Assembly: GCF_024519315.1 (NCBI RefSeq)
Contig: NZ_JANIIC010000010.1
Coordinates: 62,001-126,000 of the forward strand
DNA from: Streptomyces malaysiensis subsp. samsunensis
Lineage (GTDB): Bacteria; Actinomycetota; Actinomycetes; Streptomycetales; Streptomycetaceae
DNA length: 64,000 bases
Direction: 5' to 3'
Shown: positions 1 through 8,251 of the stretch, in pieces
Numbering within the stretch: position 1 is the stretch's first letter
How the letters are laid out: every line of letters begins with the position of its first letter
Notes under the pieces: model-generated
Told to the model about the DNA's origin: nothing
The model's database searches: none
What the model saw: only the letters and a program-made list of their open reading frames with translations
Position numbers and translations under genes: made by a program

Positions 1-1346
1 GCGGTGTCGCTGACCTTGATCAGGATGGCGACGAGCGCCCAGTTGGCGATGACGGACGAGCCACCCGACGCGATGAACGGCATGGTCATACCGGTCAGCG
101 GGATCAGGCCCATCACACCGCCCGCCACGACGAAGACCTGGATGGCGAAGGCCGCGGACAGGCCGATGGCCAGCAGCTTGCCGAACGGGTCACGGGCCGC
201 GAGGGCGGTGCGCACACCGCGCTCCACGATCAGGCCGTAGAGCAGCAGGACGCCCATGGTGCCCGCGAGCCCGAGCTCCTCGCCGACCGTGGCCAGGATG
301 AAGTCGGAGTTGGCGGCGAAGCCGATCAGGTCGGAGTTGCCCTGGCCGAGACCGGTGCCGAAGACACCGCCGGAGCCGAAGGCCATCAGCGCCTGAGCGA
401 TCTGGTCACTGCCGCCGGTCTTGAAGGCCGCGAAGGGGTCGAGCCAGGCGTCGACGCGCTGCTGCACATGCGGTTCGAAGCTGGCGACGCCGACCGCGCC
501 GACCGCGGACATCAGCAGGCCGAAGACGATCCAGCTGGTGCGCTCGGTGGCCACGTACAGCATCACGACGAAGAGGCCGAAGAACAGCAGCGAGGTGCCC
601 AGGTCGGTCTCGAAGACCAGGATGAGGATGCTCATCCCCCAGACCACCAGGATCGGGCCGAGGTCGCGGCCGCGCGGCAGGTACAGCCCCATGAAGCGGC
701 GGCTGGCCAGCGCGAGCGCGTCCCGTTTGACCATCAGATAGCCGGAGAAGAACACGGCGATGATGATCTTGGCGAACTCGCCGGGCTGGATGGAGAAGCC
801 GCCGATGGTGATCCAGATACGGGCGCCGAATCGGGCCGGGAAGAACACCGGAAGGATCAGCAGGATCAGCGCCGCCACCATGGAGATGTAGGTGTAGCGC
901 TGGAGGAGGCGGTGATCCTTGAGCAGGATCAGGACGCCGACGAAGAGGGCGACGCCCAGTGCCGAGTAGATCAGCTGGTTGGGCGCCGAGGGCGAGAAGA
1001 CCTGGTCGACGGCCTCCGCCCGGTCGGCCAGCCGCCTGGACTGGTCCAGCCGCCAGATGAGCACCAGGCCCAGCCCGTTGAGGAGCGTGGCGATCGGCAG
1101 CAGCAGCGGATCCGCGTACGGCGCGAATTTCCGGACCACCAGATGTCCGACGCCGGCCAGCAGCCCGAGCCCGAGACCGTAGCTCAGCATGCCCGAGGGC
1201 ATTTCGTCGCTGAGCGCAAGACCCGCGTTGGCATAGGCGAAGACCGGAATGATCACCGCGAAGACGAGCATGGCCAGCTCGGTGTTCCGCCTGCTCGGCG
1301 GCCCGGCCGTACTGATCGTCGTCGTGTTGGTCGTACTACTGCTCAT
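1..1346 (-). CDS. rodA: FtsW/RodA/SpoVE-family peptidoglycan glycosyltransferase (C-terminus outside window)
   Basis: Integral-membrane SEDS-family protein that polymerises lipid II glycan strands at the cytoplasmic membrane. About 448 residues are visible from ATG 1346; no stop is met before position 1, so the end lies off the left edge. The translation is a run of hydrophobic segments after a Ser/Thr-rich N-terminus, with the SEDS stretch ETDLGTSLLFF near residue 245 and a C-terminal TGMTMPFIASGGSS motif. The start lies 25 bp after the pstP stop, so it is probably in one transcript with fhaA-fhaB-pstP. In actinobacteria pbpA and pknB usually follow. FtsW is the alternative name, but this operon context fits RodA. 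Confidence 0.93.
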   Translation of the reverse strand, partial: MSSSTTNTTTISTAGPPSRRNTELAMLVFAVIIPVFAYANAGLALSDEMPSGMLSYGLGLGLLAGVGHLVVRKFAPYADPLLLPIATLLNGLGLVLIWRLDQSRRLADRAEAVDQVFSPSAPNQLIYSALGVALFVGVLILLKDHRLLQRYTYISMVAALILLILPVFFPARFGARIWITIGGFSIQPGEFAKIIIAVFFSGYLMVKRDALALASRRFMGLYLPRGRDLGPILVVWGMSILILVFETDLGTSLLFFGLFVVMLYVATERTSWIVFGLLMSAVGAVGVASFEPHVQQRVDAWLDPFAAFKTGGSDQIAQALMAFGSGGVFGTGLGQGNSDLIGFAANSDFILATVGEELGLAGTMGVLLLYGLIVERGVRTALAARDPFGKLLAIGLSAAFAIQVFVVAGGVMGLIPLTGMTMPFIASGGSSVIANWALVAILIKVSDT

Positions 1347-1371
1347 GGGTGGACGGCCCCTTACGGACTCA

Positions 1372-2961
1372 CTACTGGGTGCTGCTGCACTGCGGGACCA
1401 ACTTCTTCTCCTCCTCCGAGAGGGTGGGGCCGGGCTTCGGAGTGGGAGACGTCGTCGGCGTGGGCTTGTTCGTGGCCTTGGCGGCGCGCGTCCCGAGTTG
1501 GCTCTCGGTCTTCTCGTTCCCGGGCTGGCCGCTGCTGCTGTGGGACGGGTCGGCGCTGCTGGAGGCGCTGCCCCCGGAGGCGCCGTCGCCCTTGCCCTTG
1601 TCGCCGCGGGTGAGGTCCTTCTGGCTGTCCTCGGCCTTGTCCTGGGCGTCGGCCTTCTTACAGGCGCCGGCGAGGGTGGCGAGGTCCTTGGTCTTGTCCC
1701 GTGCCTGGCCGAGACCGCTGACCGTGATCGTGTCCTCCACGCGGCCGCGCTGGTCGGGCGGGAGGTACTTGAGTTCGATCTCGCGGTGGTCCTCATGGAC
1801 CTTGTTGAGCTTGATCCAGGCGAGGTCCTGGCTGATGCCCTGGTAGATCGCCACGTGGTCGCCATTGGAGCCCACGTAGTACTGCGTCTGGGTCCAGCGG
1901 TAGCCGCCGTAGAGCCCGCCGCCGATCACGGCGAGGCCCAGCACGATGAAGAGCGACCGCTTGGCCCATGTCTTGCGGCCGCTCTTCTTGGTGAAGTCAC
2001 CTTCGGCGTAGTCGCCGTAACTGCCCTGTGGCAGACCGCCGATGGCCGGGTCGCCGCTGCCGGGCGGTCCGAAGCCGCCGTGCGGGTCCCCCTGCTGCGG
2101 TACGGAGCGGCCGAGCTCGGCGGCCCGGCCCGCGGGGGTGTGCGCCGCGCCGCCGTCCCCGAGCGGCACCTGGTTCTCGGCGACCGCGCCCACGATCACG
2201 GGGGTGTCGTTGAGCTGGGCGGCCAGGGTGTCACCGCCGTCCACGTCGAGGACGTCGGCGACGATGCAGGTGATGTTGTCGGGGCCGCCGCCGCGCAGTG
2301 CGAGCTGGATCAGCTCCTGCACCGTCTCATGGGGGCCCTGGTAGCTGGCGAGGGTCTCTTCGAGGGTCTGGTGGCTCACGACGCCGGACAGGCCGTCGGA
2401 GCAGATCAGATAGCGGTCACCGGCCCGGACCTCGCGAATGGACAGATCCGGTTCGACATGGTCGCCGCTGCCCAGCGCGCGCATCAGCAGCGAGCGCTGC
2501 GGATGGGTGCCCGCCTCCTCCTCGGTGATCCGGCCCTCGTCGACCAGGCGCTGCACCCAGGTGTGGTCCTGGGTGATCTGGGTGAGCACACCGTCGCGCA
2601 GCAGATACGCGCGCGAGTCGCCGACGTGCACCAGACCGAGCCGCTGGCCGGTCCACAGCAGGGCGGTGAGCGTGGTGCCCATGCCCTCCAGCTGGGGGTC
2701 CTCCTCGACCATGAGGCGCAGCTGATCATTGGCCCGCTGCACGGCGGTGCCGAGGGACGTCAGGATGTCCGAACCCGGGACGTCGTCGTCGAGCTGGACG
2801 AGGGTGGAGATCACCTCGGAGCTGGCGACCTCGCCGGCGGCCTGGCCACCCATGCCGTCGGCGATGGCGAGCAGCCGGGGACCGGCATAGCCGGAGTCCT
2901 CGTTGCCCTCCCGGATCATGCCCTTGTGCGATCCGGCCGCGAAACGCAGTGACAGACTCAT
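1372..2961 (-). CDS. pstP: PP2C-family Ser/Thr protein phosphatase, membrane-anchored
   Basis: Metal-dependent phosphatase expected to dephosphorylate Ser/Thr kinases of the PknB type and their substrates. The 529-residue product has PP2C motifs in order: NED at residues 20-22, ADGMGG at 34-39, HVGDSRAYLL, CSDGLSG and GGPDNIT, making up roughly residues 5-240. A proline/glycine linker and basic stretch precede one membrane segment at about 336-354, followed by an extracytoplasmic tail rich in Ser, Thr, Pro and Lys. ATG 2961 is preferred over the upstream GTG because GAGGTG lies just before it and the PP2C fold starts at once. It is flanked by fhaB and rodA on the same strand. Confidence 0.95.
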   Translation of the reverse strand: MSLSLRFAAGSHKGMIREGNEDSGYAGPRLLAIADGMGGQAAGEVASSEVISTLVQLDDDVPGSDILTSLGTAVQRANDQLRLMVEEDPQLEGMGTTLTALLWTGQRLGLVHVGDSRAYLLRDGVLTQITQDHTWVQRLVDEGRITEEEAGTHPQRSLLMRALGSGDHVEPDLSIREVRAGDRYLICSDGLSGVVSHQTLEETLASYQGPHETVQELIQLALRGGGPDNITCIVADVLDVDGGDTLAAQLNDTPVIVGAVAENQVPLGDGGAAHTPAGRAAELGRSVPQQGDPHGGFGPPGSGDPAIGGLPQGSYGDYAEGDFTKKSGRKTWAKRSLFIVLGLAVIGGGLYGGYRWTQTQYYVGSNGDHVAIYQGISQDLAWIKLNKVHEDHREIELKYLPPDQRGRVEDTITVSGLGQARDKTKDLATLAGACKKADAQDKAEDSQKDLTRGDKGKGDGASGGSASSSADPSHSSSGQPGNEKTESQLGTRAAKATNKPTPTTSPTPKPGPTLSEEEKKLVPQCSSTQ

Positions 2962-3036
2962 GCGCACCTCGCCCGTCGGCTCCGGGTACAGCCCCTTGCC
3001 AACCACGCTGCCCACCCTCCGGTCGTCATGGTCCTA

Positions 3037-3552
3037 CTACTTCCGCAGCTCGATGACGGTCTTGCCGATGCGGATCGGCGCACCCAGCGGAATCGGTGTC
3101 GGTGTGGTGAGTCGGTTCCGGTCGAGATAGGTGCCATTGGTGGACCCGAGGTCCTCGACGATCCACTGGCCGTCACGGTCCGGGTAGATCCTGGCATGCC
3201 GACTGGAGGCGTAGTCGTCGTCGAGCACGATTGTTGAATCGTGCGCACGGCCGAGGGTGATGGTCTGCCCCTGCAAGGCGACCGTGGTGCCGGTCAGCGT
3301 GCCCTCGGAGACCACCAGCTTGGTGGGGGCACCGCGGCGGCCGCGGCCCCCGGACTGCTGGCGCTGCGGCGGCGGCGCGCTCTGCCGCTGCTGCGCTTGC
3401 GGCCGGTCGGGGGCCCCGCGCCGCGCCGAACCGCGCTGGGTCACGCGGGTCCCGAACAGGTCGCTGCGAATGACCTGGACGGCCACGATGACGAACAGCC
3501 ACAGTACGGCGAGGAAACCCAACCGCATGACCGTGAGGGTCAGCTCTGACAT
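3037..3552 (-). CDS. fhaB: FHA-domain protein FhaB/FipA type, membrane-anchored
   Basis: Phosphothreonine-reading adaptor (171 residues). One hydrophobic segment at about residues 9-28 anchors it; a basic Gln/Pro linker follows; the C-terminal half is an FHA domain with LGRAHDSTIVL, the phosphothreonine-binding SSRHARI and the DLGSTNGTYL signature. In actinobacteria such proteins bind phosphorylated partners of PknA/PknB and connect signalling to septal and cell-wall machinery. It starts 10 bp after the fhaA stop and ends 75 bp before pstP, so co-transcription is expected. GGGGG sits close to ATG 3552; this start gives the usual family N-terminus. Confidence 0.93.
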   Translation of the reverse strand: MSELTLTVMRLGFLAVLWLFVIVAVQVIRSDLFGTRVTQRGSARRGAPDRPQAQQRQSAPPPQRQQSGGRGRRGAPTKLVVSEGTLTGTTVALQGQTITLGRAHDSTIVLDDDYASSRHARIYPDRDGQWIVEDLGSTNGTYLDRNRLTTPTPIPLGAPIRIGKTVIELRK

Positions 3553-3562
3553 TGCCCCCGCT

Positions 3563-4405
3563 TCACCCTTCGGCTTGCCGGTAAACGATGGTGGTGCTGC
3601 CCACGACGATCCGCGAGCCGTCGCGGAGCGTAGCGCGGGTGGTGTGCTGTCCGTCCACCACGATGCCGTTCGTCGATCCGAGATCCTGGACGGTCGGTGG
3701 GGTTCCGACCCTGATCTCGCAGTGTCTGCGGGAGACTCCGGGATCGTCGATCCGCACGTCAGCGTCGGTGGAGCGGCCCAGGACGAGCGTGGGCCGGGAG
3801 ATCTGGTGGCGGGTGCCGTTGATCTCGATCCAGCGGCGGGACTGGCCCTGCTGCTGGCCACCGGCACCCGCACCGGCTCCGCCGGTGCGGGGCACCGGAC
3901 GGGCGCTCGGCGGCGCGGACGGCATCGGCGGGGCGCCGGCGGGCTGGGCGGGGTAGCCGTAACCGCCGGGGCGCTGCTGCGGGGCTCCGGAGCCGGAGCG
4001 GCCCGACGCCTGCTGCGGGCTCTGGGACTCGCTGGAGGCCAGGGTCCGGCTGCGCACCCGGTACAGACCGGTGTCGAGGTCCTCCGCCTTTTGCAGATGC
4101 ACCTTGATGGCGCCCATGAAGGTGTAGCGCTGCTGCTTGGCGTAGTCGCGGACCATACCGGCCAGCTCGTCGCCGAGCTGGCCGGAATACGGGCTGAGCC
4201 GCTCGTAGTCGGGCGTGCTCAGCTCGACGATGAAATCGTTGGGGACGACCGTCCGGTCGCGGTTCCAGATCGTGGCGTTGTTGTCGCACTCGCGCTGGAG
4301 CGCGCCGGCGATCTCGACCGGCTGGACCTCGGACTTGAACACCTTGGCGAAGGTGCCGTTCACGAGGCCCTCGAGACGCTGCTCGAAGCGTTTCAGTACT
4401 CCCAC
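3563..4405 (-). CDS. fhaA: DUF3662 and FHA domain-containing protein FhaA
   Basis: Cytoplasmic adaptor of the PknB network (280 residues). Residues 1-125 form the DUF3662 domain seen in FhaA proteins; a Gly/Pro/Gln-rich linker spans about 125-185; an FHA domain occupies the rest, with LGRSTDADVRI, the phosphothreonine contact SRRHCEI and DLGSTNGIVV. In mycobacteria FhaA binds the phosphorylated pseudokinase MviN and restrains peptidoglycan synthesis, so a similar role is inferred. The start is GTG at 4405, fixed by a textbook ribosome-binding site AAGGAGGTG a few bases upstream. It is the first gene of the minus-strand operon. Confidence 0.95.
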   Translation of the reverse strand: MGVLKRFEQRLEGLVNGTFAKVFKSEVQPVEIAGALQRECDNNATIWNRDRTVVPNDFIVELSTPDYERLSPYSGQLGDELAGMVRDYAKQQRYTFMGAIKVHLQKAEDLDTGLYRVRSRTLASSESQSPQQASGRSGSGAPQQRPGGYGYPAQPAGAPPMPSAPPSARPVPRTGGAGAGAGGQQQGQSRRWIEINGTRHQISRPTLVLGRSTDADVRIDDPGVSRRHCEIRVGTPPTVQDLGSTNGIVVDGQHTTRATLRDGSRIVVGSTTIVYRQAEG

Positions 4406-4731
4406 GGGGCACCTCCTTCCTCAGTCGTGCTCTAGGTCGTCCTGGTACTGCTTACTGATCGTATCCACGCGTCGGGAAATCGGGTGGTTCCCCTTCCTGG
4501 CCCTGTGGAGCAGTGTCACCTCTCACAGGGATCGTAGAGGTGCCCTGACGACAGTGTCCCGCAACCGTGACGGTCCTCGGATGGGCGGGGGCGGGGGCAC
4601 CGATAACGGGTGTGATTGCACCCCGCGCAGCGTGCTAGTGTTCTGGATGTCGGAAGGCGCCCCACAGGAACCGGACGGATCGAGACGATCAAGCCGGGGA
4701 GCGGGGCGAGTAGCCGGAAGACAGCACCCAT
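4406..4731. promoter_or_regulatory. Divergent spacer between fhaA operon and tRNA-Leu
   Basis: No gene is seen in these 326 bases. They must hold the promoter of the minus-strand fhaA operon and that of the tRNA. An inverted repeat CACCTCT (4517-4523) / AGAGGTG (4536-4542) lies on the operon side. On the tRNA side TAGTGT at 4636-4641 resembles a -10 hexamer, with a TTGCAC only 14 bp upstream, a short spacer, so the assignment is weak. Confidence 0.4.
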
Positions 4732-4818
4732 GCGCGGGTGGCGGAATAGGCAGACGCGCTGGATTCAGGTTCCAGTGCCCGAAAGGGCGTGGGGGTTCAA
4801 CTCCCCCCTCGCGCACCA
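4732..4818 (+). tRNA. tRNA-Leu (anticodon CAG)
   Basis: An 87-nt class II tRNA folds cleanly. The acceptor stem GCGCGGG pairs with CTCGCGC (one G-T pair). The D arm contains the expected AGGCAGACGC. The anticodon stem CTGGA/TCCAG encloses loop TTCAGGT, giving CAG. The long variable arm TGCCCGAAAGGGCGT is typical of leucine tRNAs. The T arm is GGGGG-TTCAACT-CCCCC. The 3' CCA is encoded. It reads CUG, the dominant leucine codon in such a high-GC genome. Confidence 0.97.
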
Positions 4819-4914
4819 GTCGGAGCGGGTCTCTCCGGAGTGACGAAAGTCGCTCCGGAGGGGCCTGCTTCGCGTTGTGACCCGTGACGGGGGTCTCCGA
4901 GGGCACGGCGGATG

Positions 4915-4946
4915 ACAGGGGCCTCCCCGGGAGGGGAGGCCCCTGT
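4915..4946. terminator. Perfect 14-bp hairpin terminator
   Basis: A 14-bp perfect inverted repeat (ACAGGGGCCTCCCC and its complement) with a 4-nt loop GGGA. No T tract follows, as is normal in Streptomyces. It stands between tRNA-Leu and the azoreductase and could end transcription from both sides. Confidence 0.85.
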
Positions 4947-5032
4947 GGCTCGATATGGCCCGATGTCCGGGTGGGACCGGATCGGACGGGCCGGAACGAT
5001 CGGACCGACCGGAATGGCCGGAACGATCAGTT

Positions 5033-5102
5033 GGATCTGGCAGACCGATGGATCTGGCAGACCGATGGATCTGGCAGACCGATGGATCGGGCAGACCGGA
5101 TG
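5033..5102. repeat. 17-bp tandem repeat downstream of azoR
   Basis: Three exact copies of GGATCTGGCAGACCGAT (5033-5083) and a fourth diverged copy (5084-5100), followed by further GGATC-bearing fragments up to about 5120. The array lies between the azoR stop codon and the hairpin at 4915-4946. The 17-bp period is not a multiple of three and no gene covers it. Confidence 0.95.
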
Positions 5103-5130
5103 GATCCGGTGGATCGGGCGGTCGGTCCGC

Positions 5131-5784
5131 TCAGGCGGCGAAGCGGGCGGCGAGCGCCTTGGCGTGGGTCGTGGCGTCCTCGTGGGCCTTTGCCTTGGAG
5201 GCGTCCGAGAGCTCGACGAGGTCGGCCATGGCCGGATTGGAGCGGGCCAGCGTGAGCTCCGGCACAACGAACGTGACATCGAGGCCGAGCCCGTCGCCCA
5301 GCGCCTTGCCCAGGTAGTTGGTGACGAACTCGAAGCTCTCCCGCGGGGTGCCCGGGCCGTAACCGCCGCCACGGCTGGCGACCACGATGGCCGGGGTGCC
5401 CGAGGTGGTCGTCTGCTCGGCGCCAGCGGTGCGGCCCATGATGATCACGTGGTCCAGCCACGCCTTCAGGGTGGAGGGAATCGTGAAGTTGTACATCGGG
5501 GCCCCGATCAGGACCACATCGGCCTGCTCCAGCTCGCCGGCAAGGGTCTCCCGCAGGGCGAAGGCGGCCTCCTGCTCGGGGGAGCGCTGATCGGGAGCGG
5601 CGAAGCCCGCGGCGGCGGCGAGGCCGTCCAGGTGCGGCAGTGGCTCGGCGGCCAGATCGCGGTAGATCACCGTGCCGTTCGGGTGCTGGGCTTCCCATTC
5701 CTTGCGGAAGGTAGCCGTGACCGAGCGGGAAGCGGAGGCTTCTCCAGGGAAAACGGACGTGTCGACGTGGAGAAGAGTTGGCAT
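5131..5784 (-). CDS. azoR: FMN-dependent NADH-azoreductase (AcpD/AzoR family)
   Basis: Flavodoxin-fold oxidoreductase that reduces quinones and azo compounds with NAD(P)H through bound FMN in the cytoplasm. The 217-residue length is normal. Family features visible: N-terminal LLHVDTS followed by SRSVT (phosphate site), APMYNFTIPSTLKAWLD in the middle (FMN loop and helix), and a Gly-rich SRGGGYG later. It is divergent from an HxlR-type regulator; YodB/HxlR regulators controlling quinone-responsive azoreductases are well known, so quinone or electrophile detoxification is the likely role. Its 3' side carries a 17-bp tandem array. Confidence 0.93.
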   Translation of the reverse strand: MPTLLHVDTSVFPGEASASRSVTATFRKEWEAQHPNGTVIYRDLAAEPLPHLDGLAAAAGFAAPDQRSPEQEAAFALRETLAGELEQADVVLIGAPMYNFTIPSTLKAWLDHVIIMGRTAGAEQTTTSGTPAIVVASRGGGYGPGTPRESFEFVTNYLGKALGDGLGLDVTFVVPELTLARSNPAMADLVELSDASKAKAHEDATTHAKALAARFAA

Positions 5785-5835
5785 GGATGCCTCCGGTGAC
5801 AGGGCTCGGGTAAGGAGCCAGCAATACCTACGTAC

Positions 5836-5868
5836 CTACGGAAGGCACAGTAGCTTACTTTTCCGTAG
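5836..5868. promoter_or_regulatory. Candidate HxlR operator between azoR and regulator
   Basis: Inverted repeat CTACGGAA (5836-5843) / TTCCGTAG (5861-5868) in the 115-bp divergent spacer, with an overlapping direct repeat TACCTACG just left of it. Its position between azoR and the HxlR gene suggests an autoregulated operator. No binding evidence; inferred from symmetry and location. Confidence 0.5.
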
Positions 5869-5899
5869 TCCCGAACTGGAAAGCAGTAGTGTGTATTCC

Positions 5900-6277
5900 A
5901 TGGCGAAGGATCGTGGGGATCACAGCGAGCAGTCCTGCAAGCAGGTCGACGGCGAGATGACGCGGTTCTTCGAGCTGTTCGGCAAGCGCTGGACGGGGCT
6001 GATCGTGGCCGTGCTGACGGAGCAGGGGGCCTACTTCGCCGAGCTGAGGCGGGCCATTCCGGGGATCAGTGAGCGGATGCTGTCGGACCGGCTCACCGAG
6101 CTCTCCACGGCGGGTCTGGTGGTGCGGGAGGTCGACGCCGGGCCGCCGCTGCGGGTGGCCTACCGGCTGACGGACGCGGGCAAGGCGCTGGAGCCCGCGC
6201 TGAAGGAGCTGTCGCGGTGGGCGGAGAGCCATCTGCCCTCGGGCGGCAGCGACTGCCCGGAGCAGCTCCGGGGCTGA
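5900..6277 (+). CDS. HxlR-family winged-helix transcriptional regulator
   Basis: A 125-residue DNA-binding protein. The core reads FELFGKRWTGLIVAVL, then RRAIPGISERMLSDRLTEL (recognition helix), then a wing with GPPLRVAYRLTDAGK, the usual HxlR order (family about 100-130 residues). A cysteine at residue 12 precedes the helix-turn-helix, where YodB/HypR-type members carry their redox-sensing Cys. ATG 5900 is chosen because an earlier in-frame ATG would run through the divergent promoter region. It is divergent from azoR, so it probably represses azoR and itself in response to quinones or electrophiles. Confidence 0.88.
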   Translation: MAKDRGDHSEQSCKQVDGEMTRFFELFGKRWTGLIVAVLTEQGAYFAELRRAIPGISERMLSDRLTELSTAGLVVREVDAGPPLRVAYRLTDAGKALEPALKELSRWAESHLPSGGSDCPEQLRG

Positions 6278-6586
6278 GCGGGGGCTGGGGTCCGAGGCTC
6301 GGGCTGAGGCTTGGGCTTGGGCTCTGGGGCTGGGCCGAGTCGGTCCCGGGCTGAGTCGGGGCTGGGGCTTGTCGGTCCCGGATCGAGCCGCGTCGAGCTT
6401 GCGTCTGCGCCGGGCCGGGGCTGGGTCGGGGCTGGGCCGAGTGGGGGTGCGGCTCGTGTGCATCCGAGCCGGTCTGAGCTGGGACTTCACCATGATCATC
6501 GAGGTTTTCCACAGGCTCTGACGGGGTGGGCTGCCAGGGGGTACGGTCTGCTCAGTCGATGTCGTGTGCGAGGAGGCGGGGGCGCG
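6278..6586. repeat. Degenerate GC-rich repeat spacer after the HxlR gene
   Basis: The first ~190 bases after the HxlR stop are many imperfect copies of a 15-20 bp motif like GGGGCTGGGCCGAGTCGG with no coding pattern. The remainder (about 6470-6586) is less repetitive and should carry the promoter and the AGGAGG ribosome-binding site of the DUF2252 gene. Confidence 0.6.
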
Positions 6587-8194
6587 ATGACGGACGACCG
6601 GAGCGTTCAGGGCGACGGAAGCGGCGAGACGGGCCGGAGCGGTCATAGCGGAGAGAACGGCCGTAGTGGCGAAAGCGGTCGAAGCGACGAGACCGGTGAG
6701 AGCGGCGAAAGCGGCCGTAGCGGCGAGATCGGTGAGTGGGGGCCGGGCGGCGCGGACGGTGGGAGCGCCGCGGGCGGGGTGGCCCGGCGGCTGTCTCCGG
6801 TCCCGGGCTTCGCCGTCTGGCGCGGCGACGGGCCGTCTCCCCGGCAGCTGGGCAAGGCGCTGCGCAAGCGGATGCCGCGCTCGGCGCATGCCGAGCCACC
6901 GAGTGCCGACGGCCGGCCGGATCCGGTGGCGGCGGTCGAGCGGTCGAACACCGGGCGGCTGCCGGAGCTCACCCCGATCCGGGTGGGGCGGATGGCCGCG
7001 ACCCCCTTCTCCTTTCTGCGCGGGGCCGCCGGATTGATGGCGCACGACCTCACGACCACGCCGGTGACCGGTATCGGGGCCCAGCTGTGTGGCGACGCCC
7101 ATGCCGCCAACTTCGGGATCTACGGGGATGCGCGCGGTGGCCTGATCATCGATCTCAACGACTTCGACGAGACCGTCCACGGTCCGTGGGAGTGGGATGT
7201 GAAGCGGCTCGCGGTCTCGCTGGTGCTGGCGGGCCGGGAGGCGGGCGCCGACGAGGACACCTGCCGGGCCGCGGCCCAGGACGCCGTGGGCGCCTATCGG
7301 CGCACGGTGCGGCTGCTGGCCAAGCTGCCGGCGACGGACGCGTGGAACGCGATCGCGGACGAGGAGCTGGTCTCCCACACGGACGCCAAGGACCTGGTCG
7401 GGACGCTGGAGCGGATCTCCGAGAAGGCCCGGCGGAACACCAGCGCGCGGTACGCCGCCCGATCCACCGAGCCCGTGCCGGGCGAGGAGGGCTCCTCCGG
7501 CCGGCCCCGGGCCCGGCGCTTCGTGGACGCGCCGCCGGTGCTGCGGAGGGTGCCGGACGAGGAGGCGGAGGCGGTGGCCTCGTCGCTGGCCGAGTATCTG
7601 GCCACGCTGCCGGAGGACCGGTTGCCGCTGCTCTCGCGGTACGAGGTGCACGATGTGGCGTTCCGGGTGGTCGGCACGGGCAGCGTGGGCACTCGCTCGT
7701 ATGTGGTGCTGCTGCTCGACCACCGGGGCGAGCCGCTGGTGCTCCAGGTGAAGGAGGCGCGCCCCTCCGCGCTGCTGCCGCATGCCGCGAAGGCCGGTTT
7801 CGAGGTGCCGGATGTCACACACGAGGGGCGGCGGGTGGTGTTCGGCCAGAAGCGGATGCAGGTGGTCAGCGACATCCTGCTGGGGTGGACGACGGTGCGG
7901 GGGCGCCACTACCAGGTGCGGCAGTTCCGCAACCGCAAGGGAAGCGTGGACCCGGCGGCGCTGGCCGCGGACCAGATGGACGACTACGGGCGGATGACCG
8001 GGGCGCTGCTGGCGCGGGCGCATGCCCACACCGCGGACCCTCGGCTGCTGGCCGGTTACTGCGGCAAGGGGGAGGAGTTGGACGAGGCGGTGGCCGCCTT
8101 CGCGGTGGTGTACGCGGATCGCACGGAAGCGGATCACTCCGCGCTGGTCGTGGCGGTGCGCAATGGGCGCATAGCCGCCGAGATGGGGGTGTGA
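6587..8194 (+). CDS. DUF2252 family protein
   Basis: A 535-residue protein of unknown function. Kinase-like-fold hallmarks are visible: GDAHAANFG around residue 169 and LNDFDETVHGPWEWD shortly after, resembling the catalytic HGDxHxxN and metal-binding D motifs of aminoglycoside-phosphotransferase-like enzymes; a small-molecule kinase role is inference only. ATG 6587 is chosen for AGGAGG (6571-6576) 10 bases upstream. Residues 11-50 are an odd Gly/Ser/Arg/Glu repeat (GRSG, ESG units) encoded by imperfect 9-15 bp tandem repeats, absent from the conserved fold. Neighbours are a J-domain protein and a rhodanese. Confidence 0.88.
   Translation: MTDDRSVQGDGSGETGRSGHSGENGRSGESGRSDETGESGESGRSGEIGEWGPGGADGGSAAGGVARRLSPVPGFAVWRGDGPSPRQLGKALRKRMPRSAHAEPPSADGRPDPVAAVERSNTGRLPELTPIRVGRMAATPFSFLRGAAGLMAHDLTTTPVTGIGAQLCGDAHAANFGIYGDARGGLIIDLNDFDETVHGPWEWDVKRLAVSLVLAGREAGADEDTCRAAAQDAVGAYRRTVRLLAKLPATDAWNAIADEELVSHTDAKDLVGTLERISEKARRNTSARYAARSTEPVPGEEGSSGRPRARRFVDAPPVLRRVPDEEAEAVASSLAEYLATLPEDRLPLLSRYEVHDVAFRVVGTGSVGTRSYVVLLLDHRGEPLVLQVKEARPSALLPHAAKAGFEVPDVTHEGRRVVFGQKRMQVVSDILLGWTTVRGRHYQVRQFRNRKGSVDPAALAADQMDDYGRMTGALLARAHAHTADPRLLAGYCGKGEELDEAVAAFAVVYADRTEADHSALVVAVRNGRIAAEMGV
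6617..6736 (+). repeat. In-frame tandem repeat in DUF2252 N-terminus
   Basis: Imperfect repeats of 9-15 bp encode a low-complexity Gly-Arg-Ser-Gly / Glu-Ser-Gly tract at residues 11-50. All length steps keep the reading frame. Confidence 0.75.
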
Positions 8195-8251
8195 GGCGCG
8201 GGTGGGGGTGTGAGCTCCATCGCCGATCACCGCCGGACGTAGTCTGAGCGG

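Noticed and set aside
1249..2952. 567-codon open frame on the plus strand
   Set aside because: Antisense to pstP, whose PP2C motifs are complete; long shadows are expected at this GC content.
5033..5102. Possible iterons of a replication origin
   Set aside because: No dnaA-type boxes or rep gene nearby; better explained as tandem duplication at a gene end.
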